A program made the translations under genes and the position numbers. This document shows, in pieces, positions 8,212 through 17,999 of a stretch of DNA of 64,000 bases. The notes below the pieces were generated by a model. That model ran no database searches. It was not told the DNA's origin and saw nothing but the letters and a program-made list of their open reading frames with translations. Source of the DNA: Winslowiella toletana (lineage in GTDB: Bacteria > Pseudomonadota > Gammaproteobacteria > Enterobacterales > Enterobacteriaceae); assembly GCF_017875465.1 (NCBI RefSeq), contig NZ_JAGGMQ010000001.1, positions 310,001 to 374,000 of the forward strand, read 5' to 3'. The first letter of the stretch is position 1, and every line of letters begins with the position of its first letter.

Positions 8212-8775
8212 ATGAGCAGCACTAACGCGAAAATCGATTTCCCGCCACAGAACGTCAGAAAATATCTTGAGCCAGGCCCGGTGGTGCTGATCTCTTCGCA
8301 GTGGCAGGAAGAGCACGACATTATGACTCTCGGCTGGCATACCATTATGGAATTCTCGCCGTCGCTGGTGGGCTGTATGATTTCCGCCATGAATCACAGC
8401 CATCAGCTGATCCGCGCCAGCGGTGAATGCGTGATCAATCTGCCAACGGCGGATCTGGTCGATAAGGTGGTGGCGATTGGCAACAGCAGCGGGACCAGGA
8501 TCGATAAATTCAGTGCCAACCAGCTGACGGCAGCGGCCGCCAGCAAGGTGCAGGCGCCGCTGATTGAAGAGTGTTACGCGAACTTTGAGTGCCGGTTATA
8601 CGATGATGCGCTGGTGGAAAACTATAACTTCTTTATTTTTGAAGTGGTGAAAGCACATATCTGTCGTCAGCCGGAATACCCACAAACCCTGCACTATACC
8701 GGCGACGGCATCTTTACGCTTGCCGGTGACCAGCATCTTGATAAAAGCGCGGATTTTCGCCCGGAAATGCTGTAG
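8212..8775 (+). CDS. Flavin reductase-like (FMN-binding split barrel) protein
   Basis: A 187-residue protein of the flavin reductase-like domain family (Flavoredoxin/DIM6-NTAB type): PGPVVLISSQ, then NIMTLGWHT-like 'HDIMTLGWHTIMEFSPSLVGC', then the HSHQLIRASGECVINLP core. Such proteins bind FMN and reduce flavin or act as flavoredoxins. CGGAGAAG precedes the ATG. The partner monooxygenase is not nearby. It ends one base before the convergent acetyltransferase at 8777. Confidence 0.85.
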   Translation: MSSTNAKIDFPPQNVRKYLEPGPVVLISSQWQEEHDIMTLGWHTIMEFSPSLVGCMISAMNHSHQLIRASGECVINLPTADLVDKVVAIGNSSGTRIDKFSANQLTAAAASKVQAPLIEECYANFECRLYDDALVENYNFFIFEVVKAHICRQPEYPQTLHYTGDGIFTLAGDQHLDKSADFRPEML

Positions 8776-8776
8776 T

Positions 8777-9316
8777 TCAGCGGCTCATGCTGGCGGCGTT
8801 GTCGGGTAGCGTGCGGTCCCCTTCGCCCAGCTCGCGCTGCAGGAAAACGGTATCCAGCCACTGACCGTGCTTCAGCCCTACCGAATGCAGGGTGCCGCAC
8901 AGCGTGAATCCCAGCGATTCATGCAGCGCCAGCGAACCATGATTTTCGCTGTTGCCGACATTGGCAATCATCTGGCGATAACCCTGCTGTTGCGCCCAGT
9001 CAATGGCATGCTGCAACAGGGTCTTACCCACGCCGCGCCCCTGATAATCGGCAGCGACATACACTGAATCTTCCAGCGTGTAACGATAGGCATAGCGCGT
9101 GCGATAAAATGACAGATAACAGTATCCCATTACGCAGCCATCCATTTCCGCTACCAGCCAGATCAGCCCTTCCTGCTGTACTTTGGCAATGCGGCTGGCC
9201 ATCTCTTCAGCGGAGGGCGGCAGCGTTTCAAAACTGCCCAGACCGGTGCTGACATGGTGGGCGTAAATCGCCTGAATGGCGGCAATATGATTTTTATCGG
9301 CGTTAAGGATGTTCAC
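8777..9316 (-). CDS. GNAT N-acetyltransferase, phosphinothricin acetyltransferase-like
   Basis: A 179-residue protein resembling the Pat/bar/MnaT group: AIQAIYAHHVSTGLGSFET at the N-terminus, the acetyl-CoA motif YQGRGVGKTLLQ in the middle and NSENHGSLALHESLGF near the C-terminus. Members acetylate phosphinothricin, methionine sulfoximine or similar amino acids; the true substrate here is unknown. The start at 9316 is a GTG with only a weak ribosome site. Confidence 0.85.
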   Translation of the reverse strand: MNILNADKNHIAAIQAIYAHHVSTGLGSFETLPPSAEEMASRIAKVQQEGLIWLVAEMDGCVMGYCYLSFYRTRYAYRYTLEDSVYVAADYQGRGVGKTLLQHAIDWAQQQGYRQMIANVGNSENHGSLALHESLGFTLCGTLHSVGLKHGQWLDTVFLQRELGEGDRTLPDNAASMSR

Positions 9317-9500
9317 GGTTTTTTTCGCAAAGATTAATCTGGATGTCTCTGAGAATACCGCAATCCTGTGATGGCACTAAATAGCTAATACTTATAACGT
9401 TTACGCCGTCAACAACCGTTTTTTTGTAAACCGACGCTGGTTGCCAGCGGGCAGATATGCCTACAATAGAAGATATGTATTAACAGGCAGGAGTTTTACG

Positions 9501-10040
9501 ATGGCGATTGAATACGCAATTATTGCCGGTGGCTGTTTCTGGTGTACCGAAGCGGTATTTAAAGATGTAATCGGCGTAGAAACCGTCGAAAGCGGCTATA
9601 TCGGTGGCCACACCGCCAATCCGACCTATGAAGACGTGTGCAGCGGCACCACCGGCCATGCCGAGGGTATCCGCATCGGTTTTGACCCGGAGAAGCTGAA
9701 CTATGGCGATTTACTGGATATCAGTTTCGCCACTCACGATCCTACGCAGCTAAACCGCCAGGGCAATGATATTGGCACCCAATACCGCTCAGCAATTTTC
9801 CCGACCAGCGAGGCGCAACGTCAGGAAGCGGCTGCGGCCATTACGCGGGCGCAGCAGGATAATCAGCAACCGGTAGTGACGACGATTGAAAGCGGTGAAT
9901 GGTATCCGGCGGAAAACTACCATCAGGATTACTGGAGTGGCCGTGGTCAGCAGAACGGTTACTGCATGGCGGTGATCCCACCAAAACTGCAGAAGCTACG
10001 TAAAAGCTATGCAAACCGGGTGAAATCGCTGAATCCGTAG
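9501..10040 (+). CDS. msrA: Peptide methionine sulfoxide reductase MsrA
   Basis: Reduces Met-S-sulfoxide in proteins using thioredoxin, in the cytoplasm. The 179-residue protein has the GCFWC motif at residues 11-15 with catalytic Cys12 and the FDP...[20 protein letters not shown] block that defines the family. It is shorter at the N-terminus than E. coli MsrA (212 residues), resembling the compact MsrA form. The ATG at 9501 with GGCAGGAG upstream is preferred to an upstream in-frame start. A single-gene unit followed by the tRNA-Ser promoter. Confidence 0.93.
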   Translation: MAIEYAIIAGGCFWCTEAVFKDVIGVETVESGYIGGHTANPTYEDVCSGTTGHAEGIRIGFDPEKLNYGDLLDISFATHDPTQLNRQGNDIGTQYRSAIFPTSEAQRQEAAAAITRAQQDNQQPVVTTIESGEWYPAENYHQDYWSGRGQQNGYCMAVIPPKLQKLRKSYANRVKSLNP

Positions 10041-10120
10041 CAGTGACGGCAGGTTTTTTGCCTGAAAAAATCGTTAATGGTTACGCCTTAACCGAATATA
10101 ACGAAAGGGAAAAAATCTGC

Positions 10121-10149
10121 TTGACCGTTACCGCCCGACTCCCTATAGT
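10121..10149 (+). promoter_or_regulatory. Promoter of tRNA-Ser with GC-rich discriminator
   Basis: TTGACC (10121-10126), a 17-base spacer, and TATAGT (10144-10149), followed by a GC-rich AGCGCCCC discriminator as in stringently controlled stable RNA promoters. Confidence 0.85.
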
Positions 10150-10191
10150 AGCGCCCCGTTGCCCTCTGCGGAGGATGACGTGAAAAAAAAC

Positions 10192-10279
10192 GGTGAGGTG
10201 TCCGAGTGGCTGAAGGAGCACGCCTGGAAAGTGTGTATACGGCAACGTATCGAGGGTTCGAACCCCTCTCTCACCGCCA
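10192..10279 (+). tRNA. tRNA-Ser (anticodon GGA)
   Basis: An 88-nt class II tRNA with acceptor stem GGTGAGG pairing with TCTCACC, discriminator G and encoded CCA. The anticodon loop CTGGAAA gives GGA (reads UCC/UCU), there is a long variable arm, and the T-loop is GGTTCGAACCC. It is nearly identical to E. coli serW/serX. Confidence 0.97.
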
Positions 10280-10291
10280 TCTTAAAAGAGA

Positions 10292-10321
10292 AAGTCTGAA
10301 CGCAAGTTCAGACTTTTTTTT
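10292..10321 (+). terminator. Rho-independent terminator of tRNA-Ser
   Basis: AAGTCTGAAC-gcaa-GTTCAGACTT followed by a run of T, 13 bases after the tRNA. Confidence 0.9.
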
Positions 10322-10359
10322 GTCTGAAGTTTATGCAGCGAGAGATTTGCCTCATCGTG

Positions 10360-11046
10360 TCAGACGTCGGGGGGCTCTATCAGGTCAGAGGCCACGGGAA
10401 CTAAACCTTTCACTAATTCAGTCCGCAGTTCTATCTCTTTATTCAATAAGTCATTCAGCCGTTCATTGTCCTTACTGGTGACCAAATACCCAGGCTGGTT
10501 TACTTTAAAATACAGTGACCGTATTTTAGCCTGCACCTTAACCAGTTGCGATTGTCCCTCTGTACTTGCATGACTAGTCACAGGCTGCTCCGCTTCGGTT
10601 AGTGTCCGCATAAGCTGCTCTCCACACTGCTGGTTCGATGCAAATGAGGCGAAAAAGCGCTGAAAATCTTCCGCGCTTGATAGTTTTTGCGCAGCTGAAC
10701 TGATAACTGTGCTGCCTTCAAGGCTGGATTTAACCACCGCCAGCCCTTCGCTGAGCGTGGAAAAGCCGAAGGTATAAGCGGCAATAATTTTTTTTTCCTC
10801 AGAAACCATCATCACCGACAGGAACAAAAGTTTATTTTCCGCCATAAATTTCTGTATTTCAGTGCCATCATGTTCACGAAATGCTTCAGCTAATGCTGTG
10901 GGCATAACCCTGACTTCAGAACCTTCCACTGGCTGACCTAACAGATGTACAGCATTTTGATGTTCAGCGGTTAACACCGAGACAGCGCTAACCAGAGCCG
11001 GTTGATCAAATTGCATGTTGCGTGACACGCCACTGATATCTGACAT
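10360..11046 (-). CDS. Hypothetical protein, 228 residues, next to tRNA-Ser
   Basis: I do not recognise this protein. It is soluble, without a signal peptide or transmembrane segment, with Ala/Ser/Glu-rich helical stretches (residues about 130-180), a short hydrophobic segment LLFLSVMMV (about 72-80) and a C-terminal charged helical region (LNDLLNKEIELRTELVKGL). GAGGG precedes the ATG at 11046. It lies alone between tRNA-Ser and phoH, pointing toward the tRNA, a common site of integrated genes. No integrase or phage gene is present. It could be a secreted effector-like or lineage-specific protein, but nothing in the sequence proves it. Confidence 0.7.
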   Translation of the reverse strand: MSDISGVSRNMQFDQPALVSAVSVLTAEHQNAVHLLGQPVEGSEVRVMPTALAEAFREHDGTEIQKFMAENKLLFLSVMMVSEEKKIIAAYTFGFSTLSEGLAVVKSSLEGSTVISSAAQKLSSAEDFQRFFASFASNQQCGEQLMRTLTEAEQPVTSHASTEGQSQLVKVQAKIRSLYFKVNQPGYLVTSKDNERLNDLLNKEIELRTELVKGLVPVASDLIEPPDV

Positions 11047-11165
11047 AAATTCTGCCCTCTGAAGATCATTAAAAATCAGAAAATGTCATAATTATTTATT
11101 CAGTTCTTCTAAATTTTGACTTTCCTGAATGGATATTGATGAGCAGAATACTGTGTTTTAGCCAT

Positions 11166-11192
11166 AAAAAAGCCCGGACTTACGTCCGGGCT
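11166..11192 (-). terminator. Terminator of phoH
   Basis: On the minus strand AAGCCCGGAC-gtaa-GTCCGGGCTT runs into TTTTT, about 20 bases after the phoH stop. Confidence 0.88.
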
Positions 11193-11213
11193 TGCGGCTA
11201 CATACTAACTCAA

Positions 11214-12002
11214 CTAACTATAAGCATGCAGCGTGCGCTGACAGAGCATCGAGCGCACACAGTCATCTTTACCAAAACGTACGATGCCAATCATCTCATC
11301 TTCCTCGAAGCGCGCTAAAGCATCGCTGAGGCCCGATTGCACATGGGACGGTAAATCACACTGAGTGATATCACCGTTGACGATAACCGTCACGTTTTCC
11401 CCAAGGCGTGTCAGAAACATCTTCATCTGAGCGGCGGTGACGTTTTGCGCCTCATCAAGGATCACCACGGCGTTTTCAAAGGTGCGTCCACGCATATAAG
11501 CAAAGGGCGCGATTTCGACCTTACCGATTTCAGGTCGCAGACAGTACTGCATAAAGGAAGAACCCAGACGTTTAACCAGAACGTCATACACCGGCCGGAA
11601 ATAAGGCGCGAACTTCTCTGAGATATCACCTGGCAAAAATCCCAGATCCTCATCCGCCTGCAGTACCGGACGCGTAACAATAATCCTGTCGACATCCTTA
11701 TGTATCAGGGCCTCGGCCGCTTTCGCGGCACTGATCCAGGTTTTACCGCAACCTGCTTCGCCGGTAGCGAAGATCAGTTGTTTCTTTTCTATGGCATTGA
11801 GATAGTGCGCCTGAGCTTCATTTCTGGCTTCAATCGGTGAATGGTCGCGGGTATCACGTGCCATGCCAATTGAATCCAGCCCACCCATCTGCACCAGCGA
11901 GGTGACCGATTCTTCTTCACGCTGACGATGACTGCGTGAATCGCTACGAAGCACACGTTTTGCTTCACGACGCGCTTTGATCACTGCTTTCTGTCTTCCC
12001 AT
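11214..12002 (-). CDS. phoH: PhoH family ATPase
   Basis: A 262-residue cytoplasmic P-loop protein very similar to E. coli PhoH along its whole length (MGRQKAVIKARREAKRVLR at the start, QRTLHAYS at the end). Walker A is GEAGCGKT at residues 81-88; Walker B is VVILDEAQN, followed by NGDITQCDLP, as in the nuclease/helicase-related PhoH domain. The phosphate-starvation link is known in E. coli; I found no clear Pho box in the long upstream region. Its cellular role is not settled. Confidence 0.93.
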   Translation of the reverse strand: MGRQKAVIKARREAKRVLRSDSRSHRQREEESVTSLVQMGGLDSIGMARDTRDHSPIEARNEAQAHYLNAIEKKQLIFATGEAGCGKTWISAAKAAEALIHKDVDRIIVTRPVLQADEDLGFLPGDISEKFAPYFRPVYDVLVKRLGSSFMQYCLRPEIGKVEIAPFAYMRGRTFENAVVILDEAQNVTAAQMKMFLTRLGENVTVIVNGDITQCDLPSHVQSGLSDALARFEEDEMIGIVRFGKDDCVRSMLCQRTLHAYS

Positions 12003-12539
12003 AGTGGCACCTTACAGTTGGTTTCATTTCCCGCTGCTCTTAACATTAAGAGAAGCGATTACGTGAACGCTTTAGAGGTCGTGGCTTCCTTTTAAGCCTT
12101 GAATAGCCGTTGAGAAAAGTGCGCACAGAGGCCATAGCGTATTACGCACCGGGTAATGCATATCAGTTTGAATAGGGCGTTGGAAACAGAAAAGAGAAGA
12201 GAATATTGTTGAGGAAGAGACACCCTCGCGAGGAAAAGCGCTTAAACAGCCACTAACATTTAATTGTCCTGATACTGCTTTTTCCATTCGCGATCTCCAT
12301 GGTAATTCATAAACACATCTGACTACCGCTAAGATTAAAGTGCATCAAACCACGATCAGATTGCAACATTATTTTCACTTCTTATCGCAGAAAAAAGCAT
12401 AGATTTTATCGGCAAATTAAGCGCTAAATTAAATTCCCCATATAAAACAATGGGTTTTATCAGGTCATTATTGGGGGAATAAATCAGAGGATCCGCAGCT
12501 GATAAGCACAACAGGATCATTAATAGAAAATTAGATTAA
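12003..12539. other. Long intergenic region upstream of phoH
   Basis: About 540 bases with no credible gene on either strand, although phoH and efeB both point left. There is a small inverted repeat CTCTTAA...TTAAGAG near 12038-12053. AT-rich stretches around 12360-12480 may hold the phoH promoter, but I cannot place it. Confidence 0.4.
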
Positions 12540-12573
12540 AAACTAACCGCCACTTCCCGGCAGGGAGTGGCGG
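12540..12573 (-). terminator. Terminator of efeUOB
   Basis: On the minus strand CCGCCACTCCC-tgcc-GGGAAGTGGCGG (one bulge) is followed by TTAGTTTTTAATC, a few bases after the efeB stop. Confidence 0.78.
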
Positions 12574-12585
12574 CCAGAGTGGCTA

Positions 12586-13869
12586 TCAAGCTTCGAGTAA
12601 ACTTTGCGCCAGATAATGTTTATCATCCGGCACACCTGGCAAGGCGAAAAAATAACCGCCGCCGACAGGTTTGATATACTCTTCCAGCGCTTCGCCATTT
12701 AAACGCTTTTGCACCGTCAGAAAGCCTTTTTCTAAATCATGCTGATAACAGACAAATAACAGCCCCATCTCCAGCTGGCCGGAATTTGACACTCCCAGCG
12801 AATAGCTATAACCACGACGCAGCATCAGGCTATTACTGGTTTCCGCCGTACGTGGATTCGCCAGGCGAATATGCGCATCCAGCGGGATGATATTACCGTC
12901 CGGGTCTTTAGCGTAATCCGGTACATCATGCTCATGCTGCATGCCCAGCGGCGCACCGCTATGCTTTTCACGGCCAAAAATGGTCTGCTGCTCGCGTAAC
13001 GGCGTACGGTCCCAGAACTCAACGCGGAACTGGATTATGCGCACCGCCTGATAACTGCCGCCCTGCGTCCATGCCGGTTCTCCCTGCGCGCCGCTGACCC
13101 ACAGAACGCGATCCATCAGCGGTTGATCGGCGGTATCCGGGTTAGCGGTACCATCTTTAAAGCCCAGCAGGTTAATCGGCGTCTCTTTACCGCGGCTGCG
13201 CGCTGCATGGTCGGATATAAACCCTTCCCTGCGCCAGCGCACACTCAGCAGATCCGGCGAATGCTTAATAATATCGCGCAGCGCGTGGATCACCGTATCG
13301 TTGGTATTGGCGCAAATCTGCAACAGCAGGTCGCCATGACAGAGGCTGGCATCCAGCGCATCATTGGGAAAACGCGTCATAGCTTGCAGCTTATTGGGTT
13401 TCAGCTGCTGTAAACCAAAGCGCTCATCAAACAGCGATGCGCCGAGCGATACGGTGATAGTCAGATTATCAGGGTAGATATTGTCGCCAAGGATGCCGGA
13501 ATCCAGCGGCGGCAGCTGTGGATTACTGACCAGAGGCGCTTTACCGCCTTTGGTTAAAAACGCAATGCGCCTGGTCAGCAGGATAAACAGGCGTTGCAGA
13601 TCGTTTTTATCCGCCGCCAGCACATCAAAAGCCACCAGCATCATGGCGGCCTGTTGTGGGGTGACGATACCGGCCTGATGCGAACCGTAGAAAGGCTGCT
13701 CCTCCATCCGCGCATTCGGCGGCAAGGCGCCAGGCGAGAAGGATTTCTCCTGCTCCGCGGCGGCGGCCACCGGGCAACCGCCAGCTACTACCAGGGCACC
13801 ACTGAGGATGCCCATCCCTTTCAATAATCGCCGACGCGACGGCATCGTCGCATCATACTCTTTTGCCAT
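12586..13869 (-). CDS. efeB: Deferrochelatase/peroxidase EfeB (DyP-type, Tat-exported)
   Basis: A periplasmic dye-decolorising-type haem peroxidase of the EfeUOB iron uptake system, reported to oxidise Fe(II) or release iron from haem. The 427 residues start with a Tat signal, SRRRLLKG at 11-18 followed by a hydrophobic stretch and an Ala-rich cleavage region. The GFKDGTANP motif (DyP GxxDG, catalytic Asp) and conserved Arg/His ligand regions in the C-terminal half are present. It starts 6 bases after the efeO stop, the third gene of the operon. Confidence 0.93.
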   Translation of the reverse strand: MAKEYDATMPSRRRLLKGMGILSGALVVAGGCPVAAAAEQEKSFSPGALPPNARMEEQPFYGSHQAGIVTPQQAAMMLVAFDVLAADKNDLQRLFILLTRRIAFLTKGGKAPLVSNPQLPPLDSGILGDNIYPDNLTITVSLGASLFDERFGLQQLKPNKLQAMTRFPNDALDASLCHGDLLLQICANTNDTVIHALRDIIKHSPDLLSVRWRREGFISDHAARSRGKETPINLLGFKDGTANPDTADQPLMDRVLWVSGAQGEPAWTQGGSYQAVRIIQFRVEFWDRTPLREQQTIFGREKHSGAPLGMQHEHDVPDYAKDPDGNIIPLDAHIRLANPRTAETSNSLMLRRGYSYSLGVSNSGQLEMGLLFVCYQHDLEKGFLTVQKRLNGEALEEYIKPVGGGYFFALPGVPDDKHYLAQSLLEA

Positions 13870-13875
13870 TTGTGC

Positions 13876-15000
13876 TTAATCCAGGCCTAAGGTACCGCGC
13901 AGCAGAGAGAGATCTTCAGCCAGGGAAGTGATCGGTCCTTTCAGCGCATTACGATCGGCAGTAGTGAGTTTATCGTAGGACTCATAGCCCTCTTTGGTAC
14001 GATACTTATCAAGGATCGTATCCACTTTTTTGAAGTTGCCATCCACTTTCGCCAGCAGCTCGGGATTGGCTTTGACCAGCAACGGACGCAGCAGGTTAAC
14101 AATTTTCTGCGCACCGTCGACGTTGGCGCGGAAGTCCCACAGATCGGTACGGCTGTAACGATCTTCTTCGCCGGAAATTTTACTGGACGCCACTTCTTCA
14201 ATCAGACCCGCCGCGCCGCCCACCACTTTACCTGGCGGGAATGCCAGTTCGTTGATGCGGGTTTGCAGATCCAGCGTGTCTTTATACAGACGGTCAGCAA
14301 AGGCTTCCTGTCCTTTGGTGGTGTTGTCGGCAAACAGCGCTTTCTCCAGACGGTGGAAACCGGTGAAGTTAGGATCTTCTGCTTTCTTCTCGAAGTCATC
14401 TTCGCGCGCATCGATGCTGCCATCAAGATCGGAGAACAACTCGGCGATAGGCTCAATGCGCTCGTAGTGCTGACGGGTTGGTGCAAACAGCGCTTTCGCT
14501 TTATCGAGATCGCCGGCTTTTATCGCATCGGTAAAGGCTTTGGTACCGGTTACCAGCTGCTCAACTTCTTTGGTGACATACACTTTGTACTCAGCAATCG
14601 GGCCGACCAGCTGCAATACATCCGGTTTACCGTCATTCACTTTGGCGCCGCTATCTTTGACGATCAGCTTGCCTTTCGGATTGCTCAGCAGGCCACAGGT
14701 CATATCGTACTCGCCGGCTTCCAGATTGGCGGTCATCTTCTGGGTGAAACCAGGGGCGATATTCTCACGCTCCTCCACCACCATCACCCCTTTCAGAATC
14801 TCCCACTCCAGCCCTTTCTGGCTGTCGTTTTTGATAATAAACTGGGTTTTGCCGGCGTTTACCGTCAGGGTCATCGGCTCACACTGTTTGTCGTTAACGC
14901 TAATTTTTACCTGTGGAACATCAGCAGCCTGCGCAGCGGAGGCGGCGGAAATCGCCAGCAGCGCGACGTACAGCGCCTTACGGCGAAAACGAGTAGTCAT
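13876..15000 (-). CDS. efeO: Iron uptake system component EfeO
   Basis: A periplasmic protein that binds iron for EfeU. The 374 residues have a Sec signal peptide ending AQA-AD (around residue 25), an N-terminal cupredoxin-like domain (about 28-120) with a conserved acidic/Cys surface, and a C-terminal M75/imelysin-like domain carrying the HRLE (HxxE) metal motif in [18 protein letters not shown] precedes the ATG. Second gene of efeUOB. Confidence 0.93.
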   Translation of the reverse strand: MTTRFRRKALYVALLAISAASAAQAADVPQVKISVNDKQCEPMTLTVNAGKTQFIIKNDSQKGLEWEILKGVMVVEERENIAPGFTQKMTANLEAGEYDMTCGLLSNPKGKLIVKDSGAKVNDGKPDVLQLVGPIAEYKVYVTKEVEQLVTGTKAFTDAIKAGDLDKAKALFAPTRQHYERIEPIAELFSDLDGSIDAREDDFEKKAEDPNFTGFHRLEKALFADNTTKGQEAFADRLYKDTLDLQTRINELAFPPGKVVGGAAGLIEEVASSKISGEEDRYSRTDLWDFRANVDGAQKIVNLLRPLLVKANPELLAKVDGNFKKVDTILDKYRTKEGYESYDKLTTADRNALKGPITSLAEDLSLLRGTLGLD

Positions 15001-15056
15001 ACAATTTCCCTTTTAGGTCGTTTAAATGCGCGTCGCAAAACGCGCTGTCACCCAGC

Positions 15057-15890
15057 TTAGCGCGTTGTTCTCGCCGCCGAAGCCGATGGACGTGCTGGCA
15101 TCGCAAACAGCAGCAGCGCCGGAATCAGATAGATAAAGTACACCGCCACTTCACTGACGGTTGGCGTCTCCTGATAGCCCAGAATCCCTTCCAGCAGCGT
15201 GCCGAACAGGGTGTGGGTGGAGAGGGAATTGCTCAGATCGAAGGCGATATCCTGGAAGTGGTTCCACAGACCGGCTTCATGAAAGGCACGGATCGCGCCC
15301 GCCGCCAGACCGGCGGCCACAAACAGAATAAACAGGCTGCTCCATTTGAAAAATTTCGCCAGGTTAAGACGCACGCCGCCCCAGTACAGCAGCATGCCGA
15401 GGATCACCGCCACCGCCAGGCCAAGCATTGCGCCAACTGGCGGCGCCATCCCGACATCCTGCTGGAAAGCCGCCAGCAGGAAAAATACCGATTCCAGCCC
15501 TTCGCGCGCTACGGCGAGAAACACCATCAGCACCAGCGCCCAGCCGTTGTTATTCCCCTTCTGCAGCGCATGGTCGACGGCGTCTTCCAGCTGCGCTTTG
15601 ACATTGCGGGAGACTTTGCGCATCCAGAACACCATATAAGTCAGGATCGCCACCGCAATCACCGCCACGATGCCTTCAAACAGCTCCTGCTCTTTCTGCG
15701 GAAATTCACCGGTGGTTTCATTAATAAACACGCCGACCGCCAGACAGAGCGCCACCGCGATAAACACGCCAATCCACATCGCGCCAAACCATTTCGCCCG
15801 TTGGGTACGCTTCAGGTAGCTGGCAATCAGGCTGACAATCAGCGCCGCCTCTAATCCTTCACGTAGCATAATAAGAAATGGAACAAACAT
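15057..15890 (-). CDS. efeU: Ferrous iron permease EfeU
   Basis: An FTR1-type inner-membrane iron permease, 277 residues with about seven transmembrane helices and two REGLE iron-binding motifs: MLREGLEAAL near the N-terminus and AREGLESVFF near residue 130. The ATG at 15890 (MFVPFLIML) equals the E. coli start and has GAGGTG upstream. E. coli K-12 has a frameshift in efeU; here the frame is intact. First gene of the operon, with a Fur box just upstream. Confidence 0.94.
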   Translation of the reverse strand: MFVPFLIMLREGLEAALIVSLIASYLKRTQRAKWFGAMWIGVFIAVALCLAVGVFINETTGEFPQKEQELFEGIVAVIAVAILTYMVFWMRKVSRNVKAQLEDAVDHALQKGNNNGWALVLMVFLAVAREGLESVFFLLAAFQQDVGMAPPVGAMLGLAVAVILGMLLYWGGVRLNLAKFFKWSSLFILFVAAGLAAGAIRAFHEAGLWNHFQDIAFDLSNSLSTHTLFGTLLEGILGYQETPTVSEVAVYFIYLIPALLLFAMPARPSASAARTTR

Positions 15891-15948
15891 GCCTGACACC
15901 TCGAATGTGAAACGCGGTCAACGGGGGTAAAGAAACGTAAATCAAAAC

Positions 15949-15967
15949 GATATCGATTATCATTATC
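15949..15967. promoter_or_regulatory. Fur box of efeUOB
   Basis: GATATCGATTATCATTATC matches 17 of 19 bases of the Fur consensus GATAATGATTATCATTATC, 59 bases before efeU. This predicts repression by Fe(II)-Fur. Confidence 0.88.
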
Positions 15968-16027
15968 GCCGCTAAAAATACAAGAGGGTGCTGCGGTATT
16001 TTGCGTATTTGCCCGGTTTTAGCTGAT

Positions 16028-16055
16028 AAAAAAACCCCGACTGAGCGGGGTTTTT
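16028..16055 (-). terminator. Terminator of putP
   Basis: On the minus strand AAAAACCCCGCTCAG-tc-GGGGTTTTTTT: a CCCCG/CGGGG stem with flanking A and T tracts, 25 bases after the putP stop. It is symmetrical and may act in both directions. Confidence 0.85.
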
Positions 16056-16079
16056 AACGGGATGCTGGCCGAAAAAGAT

Positions 16080-17564
16080 TTAAGGCGCGTTAAACTCCGC
16101 CTCGGCGGCGGCGAAACGCTGCTGCGCAGCCTGCGACGGCGCACGTCCCAGCAGGCTGAACAGCACAATCGCAATACTGGCGAAGATAAAGCCAGGGATA
16201 ATCTCGTACAGTCCCAGCCAGGCGTACTGCTTCCATACCAGTACCGTAACCGCGCCGATAATCATCCCGGCCAGCGCGCCATTACGCGTGGTACGTGACC
16301 AGCAAACCGAGAACAGCACTACCGGACCAAAGGCCGCGCCAAAGCCCGCCCAGGCATAACTGACCAGCCCCAGCACACGATTATCCGGGTTGGCGGCCAG
16401 CGCAATGGCGATCACCGCCACCAGCAGCACCATCATGCGCCCTACCCACACCAGCTCACGCTGGCTGGCATCTTTGCGCAGGAAGCTTTTATACAGATCT
16501 TCGGTCAGCGCGCTGGAACAGACCAGCAGCTGGCAGCTCAGCGTCGACATCACCGCCGCCAGTATCGCCGACAGCAGAATACCGGCAATCCACGGGTTAA
16601 ACAGAATACGCGCCAGTTCGATAAATACCCGCTCGCCGTTTTCTGTAACGCCACCGGCCAGTGCCGGGTTGTTCTGGAAATAAGCAATACCAAAGAAGCC
16701 CACCGCCACCGTGCCCGCAAGGCAGAGGATCATCCAGGTCATGCCGATGCGGCGTGCGGTACGAATCGAGCGATGCGAGTCCGCCGCCATAAAGCGCGCC
16801 AGGATATGTGGCTGACCAAAGTAACCCAGCCCCCAGCCCAGCAGCGAGATTACCGCAACAACGTTCAGGCCTTTCAGCATATCAAGATTCTCAAGGCTCT
16901 TCGCCTCAATCACCCGCAACGAATCACTGATGCCGCCCACCGCGAAGATCACCATCACCGGCGTCAGGATCAGGGCGAAAAACATCAGACCGGCCTGCAC
17001 GGTATCGGTCCAGCTTACCGCGAGGAAACCGCCGACAAAGGTGTAGATAATGGTCGCTGCGGCGCCAGCCCACAGCGCGGTTTCGTAACTCATACCAAAG
17101 GTGCTTTCAAACAGGCGCGCACCGGCGACGATGCCGGAAGCGCAGTAGATGGTGAAAAACACCAGAATCACAATCGCCGAAATCACCCGCAGCAGCTTGC
17201 TTTTATCTTCAAAGCGGCTGGAGAAGTAATCCGGCAGCGTCAGCGCATTGTCGTGATGTTCGGTTTGTACCCGCAGGCGTCCGGCGACAATTTTCCAGTT
17301 CAGCCACGCGCCCAGCGTCAGGCCAATGGCAATCCAGCTCTCCGAAATCCCCGAAAGAAAGATTGCGCCAGGCAATCCCATCAGCAGCCAGCCGCTCATA
17401 TCGGAAGCGCCCGCCGACAGCGCCGTCACCACGCTGCCGAGACTTCGTCCACCTAAAATATAGTCATCAAAGTTTTTAGTAGAACGGTAAGCAAGAAAAC
17501 CGATCAACACCATGCCAAGAATATAAACCGTAAAGGTCACCATCATCGGTGTACTTATCGTCAT
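16080..17564 (-). CDS. putP: Sodium/proline symporter PutP
   Basis: A solute:sodium symporter of the SSS family that imports L-proline with Na+. The 494 residues have about 13 transmembrane helices and are highly similar to E. coli PutP from the start (ISTPM-VTF) through RSTKNFDDYILGGRSLG and SAGASDMSGWLLMGLPGA (Na+ site region) to the end. GGAG precedes the ATG. It is divergent from putA across a 435-base shared control region with PutA operators, so both are induced by proline. Confidence 0.96.
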   Translation of the reverse strand: MTISTPMMVTFTVYILGMVLIGFLAYRSTKNFDDYILGGRSLGSVVTALSAGASDMSGWLLMGLPGAIFLSGISESWIAIGLTLGAWLNWKIVAGRLRVQTEHHDNALTLPDYFSSRFEDKSKLLRVISAIVILVFFTIYCASGIVAGARLFESTFGMSYETALWAGAAATIIYTFVGGFLAVSWTDTVQAGLMFFALILTPVMVIFAVGGISDSLRVIEAKSLENLDMLKGLNVVAVISLLGWGLGYFGQPHILARFMAADSHRSIRTARRIGMTWMILCLAGTVAVGFFGIAYFQNNPALAGGVTENGERVFIELARILFNPWIAGILLSAILAAVMSTLSCQLLVCSSALTEDLYKSFLRKDASQRELVWVGRMMVLLVAVIAIALAANPDNRVLGLVSYAWAGFGAAFGPVVLFSVCWSRTTRNGALAGMIIGAVTVLVWKQYAWLGLYEIIPGFIFASIAIVLFSLLGRAPSQAAQQRFAAAEAEFNAP

Positions 17565-17754
17565 CCAGGATCTCCATTTTTTATCAATTTTTTAGCGGGG
17601 AGAGAGCCCCCCGTTTGTTACCGCCGGAACGTAGCGGTATCACCACCTCAACCCCCGAGGCGCGGTATCCTGCCGGAAACCGGTTATGCACACAATGGAT
17701 TTAACACATTCATTACTGCCACTTCACCTTCGCTGTGACAAAAAAAGCCAGCAG

Positions 17755-17941
17755 GTTGCACCCGATCACAGTTCCACCGGTTGCACCTGATAACAACCCG
17801 AATAATATTACGGATTTACAGGATAGTCAGAACTGGCGAGGATTTTGCAGCAATAACCATGCCGCTTTTCAGGCGTTAACATTTAGAGGAATTATCAGCT
17901 TGCTATCCACGTCACAATTAACACGGTTGCACAAAGTTGCA
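17755..17941. promoter_or_regulatory. put control region: four GTTGCA PutA operator sites
   Basis: GTTGCA occurs at 17755-17760, 17780-17785, 17926-17931 and 17936-17941, in two close pairs between divergent putP and putA. This hexamer is the known PutA ribbon-helix-helix site in the E. coli put regulon, so PutA repression of both genes is expected. Sites are all on the plus strand. Confidence 0.85.
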
Positions 17942-17999
17942 ACATCAGTGATATTGCTGCTGATTATCATCATTTTTCATTTTGAGGAGTGTTTCTAGC

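Noticed and set aside
12072..12287. 71-codon minus-strand frame upstream of phoH
   Set aside because: No ribosome site or recognisable feature.
14263..15060. 265-codon plus-strand open frame over efeO
   Set aside because: Antisense to efeO, with composition of a shadow frame; the minus-strand gene is clearly homologous to EfeO.
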